Below are positions 11,045-20,300 of a stretch of 64,000 nt of DNA, piece by piece. The notes below the pieces were generated by a model that did not search any database, was not told the DNA's origin, and saw only the letters and a program-made list of their open reading frames with translations. The DNA comes from Ephemerocybe angulata (lineage: Eukaryota > Basidiomycota > Agaricomycetes > Agaricales > Psathyrellaceae). The stretch is from the NCBI GenBank assembly GCA_013368325.1, contig JAACJK010000163.1, forward strand, positions 2,232,001 to 2,296,000. The letters are read 5' to 3'. A program made the position numbers and the translations under genes. Position 1 is the first letter of the stretch; every line of letters begins with the position of its first letter.

Positions 11045-11514
11045 ATGGCCTCTGGACCGCCGGCCGGGCCCCGGGACACGCCGCACTCGGCCTCCAAGTC
11101 CGTCACCTCTGGGATCACAACAACCACCATCTCCCCAATGGCGTCGACACCAGGGACTATAATCGGATGCTAATCTACAACTTCAACGAGCTTATGAGAA
11201 TGACCACTCCAGGCAACATGAACTCCCAGGAAATTTAACTGCTAGTTTCTTCCAACTTCGAATCTCCAACGTCGATATCTCTATCGAAGGTACAAAATTG
11301 TGGCACGTCGACGACCTGCTCAGCTTATTTGCGTTCTTCGTTGCATAGCAGCTCAAACCCGTGACTGGTCTACCATGATTTAAGCGCTGGAGGTTGCCCA
11401 GCTGCGTGCAGAAAAGCTCAGTACGGAACCCAACGTCGACAAGACCGGGGAACATGTCGTAGATTCGACAGTCGTTGTTGAGAAATTCCGCCATAAAACC
11501 AGAAAGCCCTTCTG
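11045..11514 (+). pseudogene. Decayed gene fragment, family not recognised
   Basis: Two coding-like blocks can be read on +. The first begins MASGPPAGPRDTPHSAS and is followed, after a frame change, by NFNELMRMTTPGNMNSQEI, an in-frame TAA, then LLVSSNFESPTSISIEG and WHVDDLLSLF. A plausible intron starting near 11,319 and ending at TTTAAG (about 11,374) leads to ALEVAQLRAEKLSTEP and a stop near 11,514. At least one stop and one frameshift break the reading. It ends about 65 bp before the left end of the Harbinger element, so the transposon may have landed beside an already degenerate gene. Confidence 0.35.
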
Positions 11515-11578
11515 AAGCTCGCTCGGCGCGAAGAAAAGCCCTGATAACAATGGGCCAATCAATGCAATAGTAGGGGTC

Positions 11579-11614
11579 AGAGCTGGCAGTTCGCGCCAGT
11601 TCTGATCCCAGTTC
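11579..11614 (+). repeat. Left terminal inverted repeat of Harbinger element
   Basis: This begins AGAGCTGGCAGTTCGCG and is repeated in reverse complement at 28720-28755 with 35 of 36 bases matching. Further CAGTT (AACTG) motifs follow in the next 50 bp. Confidence 0.7.
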
Positions 11615-11752
11615 GAGCTCCAGTTTAGGTACCTTTTCCGCGCCAAGATTTTTCGTGAACTGCGGTTCAACTCTGACCACCCCGCACTTATGTTAATCCA
11701 AACTCCAGTTTTGGGCACCAATGATCGTCGATCGACCGACGACCGATCGAAA

Positions 11753-11759
11753 TATATAA
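11753..11759 (+). promoter_or_regulatory. TATA box of the Harbinger transposase gene
   Basis: TATATAA lies 5 bp before the left target duplication of the first MITE. Taking out that MITE and one duplication places this TATA box about 38 bp upstream of the transposase ATG. The MITE therefore landed between core promoter and start codon. Confidence 0.5.
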
Positions 11760-11771
11760 GTCAGCGTAACC

Positions 11772-12255
11772 CAAGGGGGCACCACGATAGCGAGCGATGA
11801 AATGTGGTTACCCGGCCGGGTCGTGAGAGATCAATACTTTTTATACTAATATTTAAGCCCCTATTTTCTCCAATCCTCGCAATTTGACCCTTGGTGGTGC
11901 AGGAAAGGCCTTCAAGAAGATTAAATGGTAACGAAAGACTTGGATATACCATATTAGCGCGCCTTGGGTATAAATCTGCACTATGATGGCAGCATCCCCC
12001 TCGTCAGTGGGCACAGACCGAAATCTCAATGAAGAGGACATTTGCTGAGCTCTGGCGCATCGCGGTCTTCCCAAACTCGGGATACATGCACAATCCTGCT
12101 CATAGACCTCAGTTAGACTACTATCTCTGCTAAAAGCGCGAAATATAGACACTGAAAGCACCTTTCTGAAGCCTCGCCTCCAAAGAAAGTAACCTTTTCC
12201 CACGGACCCGACCGGGTGACCACATTTCATCGCTCGCTATCGTGGTGCCCCCTTG
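11772..12255. mobile_element. MITE A, hAT-type, 484 bp
   Basis: Long terminal inverted repeats of about 50 bp begin CAAGGGGGCACCACGATAGC at both ends, with only a few mismatches. The element is flanked by the exact 8-bp direct repeat GCGTAACC (11764-11771 and 12256-12263). The 8-bp duplication and a YARGG-like end suggest a non-autonomous hAT element. It has no coding capacity. It separates the TATA box from the ATG of the transposase gene. Confidence 0.8.
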
Positions 12256-12719
12256 GCGTAACCCACTATGTTTTACTGTCTATACCACCATGGGTGTCAC
12301 AGAGCGCCAACGTAAAACATCCAACTTGCTCAACTCGTTTTTGGCTTATCACCGACTGAAAGCCCGCTACAAGATACGCCAGCGGCACCGAGAGCATCTG
12401 CTTCGCAGCCGGCGGCACAACCCATTCGACGTCAACCCGAACCTACTGCCCTTTTCTTACCTTGTAGAGGAGGGTGGTCTAGATGACCTTCTTGATGATA
12501 CAGCAAGTTCCTCGGGGTCTGATGAATTGGATGAAGACAGCTCCGAGTCTCCCACTAGTTCGTCCTCGACTGAGTCCACTTCTGATTCTGAAACATCATC
12601 GGATGAAGGCTTTTCTGACGCTGGCAGCCTCTACCATGACCGAGTTGGTGAGCTGTCAGAGCCTGATGATGGACAAGGCTCGGAATCAGTGGATTCAGTG
12701 GGCAGCTACATTGGGGATG

Positions 12720-13193
12720 TAAGGCTGAGCACGAGTGCACCCGTGGGTTTACCCGGATCCACCGGCGGGTACCCATGACGAAAATTTTAATACCCAGACT
12801 CAGACAGGTATTTCCACGGATCACCCACGACCTGCGGATCCAGGTCACAGCGGGTATTCCCACGAGTTTACCTGCAAGTACCCATGGCATTTTGCCTATA
12901 GCTTATCCTGAGTGTAGACATAGTGGGTATATTGCTTATTTACTATACTTTAACCATGTTTCTTTAGACAATAGGAACATAATTGTCACACAGATACTAA
13001 ATACTGATAAATTATAGAGATCGTAGACAAAACCAGCCTTACCCACAGGTTGACCACATTTCAAATCCAATACCCGGACCCGTATGGGTATTTTCCCACG
13101 GATGACCCGAGCTCACGGGTCCGGGTTTTGGCGGGTTTCCCACGGTTCAAGTCACGGGTACCCACCGGCAACCCGGACTCGTGCTCAGCCTTA
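12720..13193. mobile_element. MITE B, hAT-type, 474 bp
   Basis: Perfect 17-bp terminal inverted repeats (TAAGGCTGAGCACGAGT) are flanked by the exact 8-bp target duplication TGGGGATG (12712-12719 and 13194-13201). The interior is rich in CCCGGG/ACCCG-type words (GGGTACCC, CCCGGATCC), as in fungal hAT relatives. No ORF is supported. It sits in the transposase coding region and adds a frame-breaking 482 bp. Confidence 0.9.
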
Positions 13194-13220
13194 TGGGGAT
13201 GATGAGTATAGCTCAGGATC

Positions 13221-13239
13221 CTCAGATGCAACTCAGATG
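13221..13239 (+). repeat. 11-bp tandem duplication causing a frameshift
   Basis: CTCAGATG occurs at 13221 and again 11 bp later. Removing one 11-bp unit restores the frame between the acidic N-terminal part and the catalytic part of the Harbinger transposase. Without that correction a TAG stop follows shortly. Confidence 0.6.
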
Positions 13240-14061
13240 AGCTAGATTATCATTCAAGTGAGCCCGAGCAGTCCGATTCGGATTCAGAGTCTTCAGACTC
13301 CCTGCCAAGTGACCTTATGCCAAACATTCCCCGCCCACCGTCGCTTGCCCGCCGTGTCTATAACGAGATTTACGACATGCATTCGAGCCGATACCAGAAG
13401 CCCCGAAAGGTCAACAAGGACCGTCCACCAGCGACCATGCGCCATGTCCTTGACGTTGATAGAGAACGCGACCCCAAGTCATTTCGCGAGGAACTCCGTG
13501 TGTCGCCTGCTACATTTGACCGACTACTTGCACGGCTGGAGCACGATCCTGTGTTTAGCAACAACGCCAACAACGAGCAGATGCCGATCGAACATCAGCT
13601 CGCTATCGCACTATACCGTTTTGGGCATTTCGGAAACGCAGCTGGCATGAAGAAGGTCGCTCGATGGTCAGGCTATGGAAAGGGTACAGTGAAGGCAGTT
13701 GTGAATAGAGTCATGACTGCTATTTTGCGACCTGAATTTCAGAAGGAAAACATACGGCTACCGACACCCGAGGAAAAGGAAGAGGCAAAGAGATGGATTG
13801 AAGATCACTCTTGTGCAGCATGGAGAGGCGGATGGTGCATGGTTGACGGAACACTGATTCCGCTCTATGAGCGACCGCATTGGTTCCCAGAGAGCTACTT
13901 TGACCGAAAGTCCAACTACTCTTTGAACCTTCAGGTATGTGACCACCTTATTCCTCACGAGATTGCACCTCACGGAAGAGACCTTTGATAGGTTGTATCC
14001 CTCCCTAACCTCCGCATTATTGACATTGGATATGGGCATACCGGGAGTACTCATGATGCAA

Positions 14062-14074
14062 GTTACGAGTCCGT
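14062..14074 (+). repeat. Helitron 2 5' terminal inverted repeat
   Basis: GTTACGAGTCCGT lies directly at the left border and matches, in reverse complement, 25666-25678 at 13 of 13 positions. The first two bases overlap the shared GCAAGT of the target. Confidence 0.8.
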
Positions 14075-14113
14075 AGTAAAACGAAGGAATCGTTCTGTTA
14101 CGGTCCATTTTCT

Positions 14114-14259
14114 GGAACGCTCTCAAGCGACTTTAGGCAATTGGGCACAGCCACTGATCCGCGTGTGATGGCATCACTGATTCACTCTCTCCCTTGCTCG
14201 CAGGGAACGCTCTCGATTGCAGGGGCGATTGGGGGATGGTGCACAGCCACTGATCCGCG
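14114..14259 (+). repeat. Pair of direct repeats near the Helitron 2 5' end
   Basis: Two words recur in the same order: GGAACGCTCTC at 14114 and 14204, and GCACAGCCACTGATCCGCG at 14145-14163 and 14241-14259. The unit is about 90-96 bp. No coding sense is visible. It could be a duplicated binding region near the transposon end. Confidence 0.55.
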
Positions 14260-14485
14260 AGCGATTCTGGGATTTGCAGGTTTCAGACGTTGGAAACTTG
14301 CAAGGGGGGGAAGTTCAGTGCGACCAGGCCGAGCAAACATAGCGCGAACTGGATTATAATTGAATACTACCTACACTACATGGAAGGCCAGTAACATAAA
14401 ATGAAGAAAATAATCTAAGGGCCCCAGACGTCCGACGCAAAGTCGAGCCGCTGGCGAGGTGTCGCAACGGCAACCCCGAGTGATG

Positions 14486-14738
14486 TCAAGCTGCAGGAGG
14501 TATCACATAGGCGACCTGAAGAAAGAAACCCATGAAAAGAATAATAGAAGCATACCTCGGGGCGGACGCACTCCATTTCGCCCCGCCGCAACCCTACGCC
14601 TCCCTTCATCGAGACGTCTATCCATTTGTCGAATGAGTTCGGCGCCGTGGACCCTCGAGGGACGGAACAAGAATGGACGGTGGAGGACTTGATGGGTGGG
14701 ACTTGGGCTGGCTTGGGCGCTCGATGCGATGACGACAT
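14486..14738 (-). pseudogene. Captured gene fragment, unrecognised
   Basis: On - a reading begins MSSSHRAPKPAQVPPIKSS and passes through GVGLRRGEMECVRPE. A plausible 40-bp intron (GTATGC to TTCAG) leads to VAYVIPPAA and a stop at 14486. It is short, has no known motif and lies inside Helitron 2, where passenger fragments are expected. Coding status is tentative. Confidence 0.3.
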
Positions 14739-15450
14739 GTGGGTGGTTGTTCTGGACGCCGAGGAACTGGGAGTCGTGGTAGCCGCGAAGGTGGGAGCTT
14801 CAGGCGTAACTCAACGCGACGGATGCGGCGGCGACAATGACGGAACAGTGAATGCGGGGGATGAACGTTGAGCAACGTGGGGTCGGTGGGCATCGTGAAT
14901 GTTGAGCGACGCGGGTGGAGCGACTGGGCGTGGCGAAAGTCGAGCGACGTGGGAGGTGAAGGTGGACTGTGGTAGCACTTTCTGGGCGCGTTGTTCAACG
15001 CGATGGCAGTCAGCGGTCAAGAGGACATTGGCGGTGGTGGTGCATGCGGTTAAGCTTGTGGTGGGCCAGTCTGAGCGCGTTATTCAACGCGGTGGGCGGT
15101 CATGGACATGGGGATCTGGAGAGGAGAGGTGAGCCAAGATCAAGGTGGATGGGAAGAGAGAACCTACTGTGTGGGAAACCTGCTCGTTCGGAGCCGGACC
15201 TCTGAAATGCCGGAGAACAACGTTCACCATTGACGCCCCTCGATTCCTCATCTACGTCCTTCTCTGCAGACTAGAGCCATTCTGCACCGTTCAGCGCCGT
15301 CAGCCGGTAATCGTAGTGTTGAACTTCACTGGCAGTGCTCGACTAGCACTGTAATTTGCTGCCGCCGACGTGTTGGAGAGCCTGGTTGCCCCGGTACGTC
15401 GCTCCTTTTCGCCTCCTTTTCCTCTACTCACCTCTAATTCTGAATCCCAG
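14739..15450. other. Non-coding passenger stretch in Helitron 2
   Basis: The stretch is GC-rich with loosely repeated words around GAGCGACG and a short palindrome GCGTTGTTCAACGC near 14,990, repeated in altered form near 15,079. Overlapping open frames on both strands look like composition effects. I see no supported gene. Confidence 0.4.
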
Positions 15451-16720
15451 ACGATCCAGCCAAGCCCTCGGCCCCATCTGTGATTATCACTGCCATCTTG
15501 AATGCCGATGGTGATTCTCGTCCTCACCTTAGCACGACGTCTCGACCGATCCAACCCAACGAACATGAATTCGAACCCACCTTTACGAAGTTATTAAGAA
15601 CGCCCACGAGCTCGTCCAAAGGTTTCATCTGGCATACTTAGGGCACGGAAATGGTGTCGCCGGAACCGTGGAAAGGGCTGTCGCCGGCGAAATGTCTCCC
15701 AGTGGCCAGAAAGATGAAGGTACATTCCCCTCATCACCAACGTTCCTCAAATCAACTCTGACCATAGCCGTCAATCACCTCTTCGCCCTCTTCACCCTCT
15801 TCACCCTCTTCACCCTCTTCCTCACTCCCAAGGTCTTCTCGGACTTCTCCCTCATTGGCCGACGTCCTCTCCGTTGGCATCGCCGAGATCCTCGCCCGGC
15901 GCAAGCACAAGATCGACCGCGTCGACGAGGCCGCGCTCCGCAACCAGTTCCACACCGCACACGGCCGCACCGCGGGCCTCGACGAGACCCCCGAAGAAGG
16001 TGAACGTCCAGGGCAAGGAGCCCGAGCTCTGCATGTGTCCCCATGAGCAGGGCCGCCGCCCCATGGCGTTATGGCGACGAGGGAGGGCACGAGGGAGGGG
16101 CGAAGACCGTCGACGACATCGCTAGTGAGGGGTATCAGGCGTATCATAAGGTCCAGGACGCGGGTCTTGCGCAGGAGGTTCTTTCGGGCCGCGAGCACCC
16201 TGTCGTCGATCGGGTGTGAGGCAGCAGGCGCTCGGTGCTGCAGTGGAAGTGCGCCATCGTGCGCGTGAGTCAGGAGGTTTGGCAGCAGGGGAGGGCAGGC
16301 AGTGGGAGGCACTCAGCGGCGAGGCAAAGGGGGAGGAGAAGAGTGGCATGAGGTCGAAGCTGAGGGAGATGAGGGGTAACGCGAAGGTGAGTACTTTGGT
16401 CACTGTAGAAGGGCATCCTGTTCACAACTCGTTTGATTAGGGCGTATCCGACGAGAAAATCCTTGAAGTCGAGCGTAACCAGCTGAACGGGAACGTCGAT
16501 GGGACCGAGAAGTTCTTCACCACAAGCGCCACGATCAATTCATCTTCCGCCTGGAGAAGGTAAGAGCTTTCTCTCATACTCGTAGTTGATGATACTCATC
16601 CAAATTCCAGGACAAAATCGAATGTCAGTCCCCCACCGACTACCAGGCCTCCATATCTTGGCTCCTCGACCTTCGAGGAGTACATGAGGCAGGCAAGCAG
16701 ACCACCTCGAACGTCGCTAG
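15451..16720 (+). pseudogene. Captured multi-exon gene fragment, possibly HAM1-like/DUF5923
   Basis: Coding-like blocks with retained introns lie on +. An acceptor at 15450 precedes DDPAKPSAPSVIITAILNAD and a block ending in TPTSSSKGFIW. An intron-like gap at about 15,719-15,769 follows, then a Ser/Pro repeat and ADVLSVGIAEILARRKHKI, then TVDDIASEGYQAYHKVQDAG. Another intron (about 16,388-16,440) leads to GVSDEKILEVERNQLNGNV, and a last block contains PTDYQASISWLLDL. The last blocks resemble my memory of fungal HAM1-type proteins (TEEYFPEERRDQFI.. and YQxxIRWLLD). The match is from recall and partial, and several frame changes are needed. Retained introns point to capture at the DNA level. 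Confidence 0.4.
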
Positions 16721-17326
16721 CACCTCCTCTTTAGTCGTACCCACCTTGCATTTGTGTCCAATGACCCCTCCAATGTCCCAGCGGGAACCCACTCTGTTGG
16801 AGACCCAGCCGCCGCCTCTACCAGCCTCTACCAGGGTGGCCGTGAGCAGCGTTGAGGCACACCCTGCCGCTGTCGCTGGCCACGGGCTCAAGCTCAAGAC
16901 CACGATGCCCGAGCTCCGTTGCGAGCATCGACGAGGCCAATCGCCTGAAGGACCTACACAAGGCCTCTCTCCATGTCTCCACAACCTTCCACAGGCACTG
17001 GGATTCAGCGCGATTCTCGCCATGCTCTCCATAGAAGACCATCGCTCTCAGCGACCCACAATCACTATGACACTATGTACACTTCTCTCGTCGCGCTCGA
17101 CGCAATGGCCTCTTGCCGTCGCCCATCTTCCTCACTACCACTACGTACACCGAATTTCAGCACCATTCAAGACCGCCAGTGTCATCTTATTGTTCTGTGT
17201 AAGTAGTCATGTATTGTACAAATCAAGATCTATTGTGAATAGCTTTAGTCAACAAGATTTCGAGAGAACTTGAGCCGGAGAGGACGGGGCATTGATGACA
17301 TCACTTGACACCGCGGGATTCCGGGC
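16721..17326. other. Passenger stretch upstream of the Helitron 2 ORF
   Basis: It contains the tail of the captured fragment in decayed form and AT-richer sequence near 17,180-17,270. No clear promoter or gene is visible. The promoter of the helicase ORF is expected here but I cannot place it. Confidence 0.35.
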
Positions 17327-20300
17327 GTGCGGCAGAGCTGCCACGTCAAGTCCCGGCTTGCCTCTCTCCACCATCATCGCAGTCCTTTCGCTGCACCGCT
17401 TGACCACCTTTTGCAACTGCTTAACATGATCCAAGCTCTATCTCGGTTTCTTGCCGTCGTCTTTCTCCACCGTTCTGGTGGAGGCCCATTGGGAATCGGG
17501 GGCCATGCCCTCTGTGGCCTTGCGGGCAGCGTCTTCCTGTTGCCACGGCGCCCCCTGCCTACAGCCATTGTCTTCAACGGGCTGTCTACAACTTCTGGTA
17601 CTGTGCTCTTTACTCATGTCTGTGTTATTAAACCCTCACACAGCTCCATAGTGCTCAACCAACCACCAACCAACCCAACCGTCGGTGCTGCCCCCATGGT
17701 ATCTAGCGAAAACACCCCTACCACAGATCCATCTTTGGTGCCGCCGTCCAGCGTCCTGTCAACGCCCGTGCCCCCTGCCCACATGCTGGCCATGGAGTTA
17801 TCGACAATACCCATCGCCACTCCCTCATTGACCGTGTCCGCTGACACTCGTACTTTGATTGTGCCCGTCGATGCTCCCTCGTTGACGGAATTCTCCGACA
17901 CTTGTGCTTCAACTGTTCCTATCGATGCTCGTGCTTCAAGTGTGTCTATCGACGCTCATACTTCAGCTGCGCCCATCTCTATCCGTGCTCGTGCTTCCGC
18001 TGCGCCTATTTGCGCTTGTGCTCAGCCTGTGCCAATCAACGCTCACCCCTTGACCGAGACCTCTGACACTCGTGCTTCAATTTTGCCCATGAACGCTCAC
18101 CCCTTGACTGATTCCGCTGACACTCGTGCTTCGACGGTGCCTACCGGCACTCGTAATTCAACTGGGCGCATTGTAGCTTGCTCACACAAGGTGCCCTGTG
18201 ATTGTTTGTCTTCGGCTGTGCCCACCGGTGCTCGCTCGTTATATGTGTCATGGGTACCACCCGATCTTTGCTTGTCTTGTGACGACTTGACAGTATCCTT
18301 GTACTCTTGCTCCTGTTGGCCTACCAGTACGTGCTCGTTGGCTGTGCCGCCCAATCCTTGCGCCTCAACCATCTCTTCCAATGCAGTGCCCGTCCGTGCT
18401 CACTCGCTGACCTCGACTGAGGTACCCCGAGTGGGGTCTAAAACTACTACACCCGGATTCGGGTCTGAAACTATTATACCCCGAGTGGGGTCTGAACTCA
18501 TTACCTCGAGTGAGGCGCCCCAAGTGGGGTCTGAATATATTCTGCCCCGAGTGGGGTCTACATCTATTCTGCCCCGCATGGGGTCTACATCTATTCTGCC
18601 CAACATGGGGTCTACTACTTTTATTCCGCCCCGAGTGGGGTCAACATCTATCTTACCCAGCGTGAGGTCTGAATCTATGCTGCCCCGAGTGGGGTTTGAA
18701 GTCCTTACCTCAAGTGAGGTGCCCCGAGTGGGGTCTGATGATATTGCTTTGAGCGACGCAGCCCAAGTGGGCTCTGAATGTATTGACATGCCCTTAGTGG
18801 GGTCCAATGATATTGCTTTGAGCAACACGCCCCGCGTGGTGTATGGGGGTGGTCTTGCCAAGGCTATTCCGTTTTCGTCTTCTCTTGATCAGTATATTAT
18901 TTCATTGCACCGATCAACATCTTTTTCTGGATACTCTCTGAAGTATGTTTCATACGGCCCTGCAGAAAAAATTGTTACTACCTCTGATGGTGTACAGGAT
19001 CTTGTGTATGCCAATATACCTTTAAGTCTACTTGCTCCACTTCTAATAATTACGACTGCTAGGGATGTCCTGTTGCACCATGGTATAGTTCTTCCTGCTC
19101 GTGCGAAGAGAGCAGATATTGATGCTGCACTTCATGCTCATCAATGTAACACATGCATTGAATTTGCAGCTGGGTTAGAGCTTGTACCAGGAAAGCAAAT
19201 GCAAGCAAATGTGCGTAAAAACAACTTTCGTGCCAAGAATAAGGAAATTCCACTCGAGTTCATACAAGAGAAAGTTGAAAGTGCTCCTTTTCCTCCACCA
19301 CCTCTTACACCTGATGTTGAGATGGAAATTGCAGCCCGAGCTTGCGCCAGATTTGAGCCATCTGAGTTTGAAGAAGCAGGGTGTGCAGTATGTGGAATGT
19401 TAGTTCCACTGAAACAGCTAAGCAAGCTGAAGTCCATTCAAGGTCATTTAGACATCTTGAACCGTGATGGCTGTGCCAAGAGAGAAAGGAAGTCTGATAA
19501 TGAACCAGTAAAAGAATATAATTCACCTGTGATAGATAATACATGTGATAAAGTATGTGATGACTGCAGAGCTTCTCTACGCAAAGGTGATATCCCAAAG
19601 TATGCATTGGCTAATGGCCTCTGGCTTGGTAATATTCCCAAGGAATTGTCCGAGTTACGATATGTTGAAAGACTCCTTATTGCCAAAGTTCGCCATACAG
19701 TTTGCTGGGCAAAAGTATCAACAGGCATGCGAAAAATGAAGGCTAACTTTGTTGCCTTTGAGTCACCAATGCCTCAGATATATGAAAGACTACCACCCCC
19801 AAGGGAGGATATCGAGGAGGTTTTGGCAATTCTATTCACAGGACCGACCAAGCCTGATCACACAACTTATAAACGTACACCATTTCTTGTACGAAGAAAT
19901 CACGTTGCCCGGGCACTAAAGTGGTTGAAGCTAAACCATTCTGACTATGCGAATATCGACATATCTCAGAAGAACCTTGACTCTTATCCTGAAGACGTAC
20001 CTCCCGTAACTGTCGAGTATATTCAGAAAATTGGAAACAAGCTTGCAGAAAGTACAAGTACACATGACATGGATGATGAAGATGGTACTGAAGAAGGAGA
20101 ATGTCCATTTACAGTACATGGCATTACAGCACAAGATATCGAAACTGTCTCTGTTAGAAAGCTGAAAGCAAGGGCTGTTCACCATTTGAATAATGAGGGA
20201 AGATTCCTCAATGTAGGGCGCCTTGACTTGGTTTCTATTTGGAGTAATCCGCAGCTCTATCCACAGATGTTTCCCTGGCTGTTTCCATATGGCCTTGGAG

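Larger units (their letters stand above)
12290..14063 (+). pseudogene. PIF/Harbinger DDE transposase, 5' part (broken by a MITE and Helitron 2)
   Basis: This is the first two thirds of a DDE_Tnp_4 (Harbinger) transposase. The ATG at 12290 has a good context (CCACCATGG). An acidic Ser-rich N-terminal region is interrupted by MITE B at 12720-13193. An 11-bp tandem duplication (13221-13239) then shifts the frame. The catalytic part runs from 13317: a helix-turn-helix-like segment (FGHFGNAAGMKKVARWSG), the first Asp in MVDGTLIPLYERP, an intron at 13935-13991, and the second Asp in DIGYGHTGSTHDAS. It stops exactly at 14063, where Helitron 2 begins. The rest of the protein resumes at 25711. With the MITE, the 11-bp repeat and the Helitron removed, one continuous frame results, so the element was intact before these events. 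Confidence 0.88.

Noticed and set aside
11579..11680. Possible small separate element with imperfect ends AGAGCTGG ... CAACTCTG
   Set aside because: The outer repeat pairs far better with 28720-28755, and no direct target duplication flanks the short version.
15775..15830. TCACCCTCT tandem repeat as a CRISPR-like or satellite array
   Set aside because: It has only about four 9-bp units inside a Ser/Pro codon run, with no spacers. It is a simple coding microsatellite.
18400..18861. 153-codon open frame on - opposite the Helitron 2 repeat region
   Set aside because: It is the antisense of the RVGS array. Palindromic units keep both strands open, so the frame is a composition effect.
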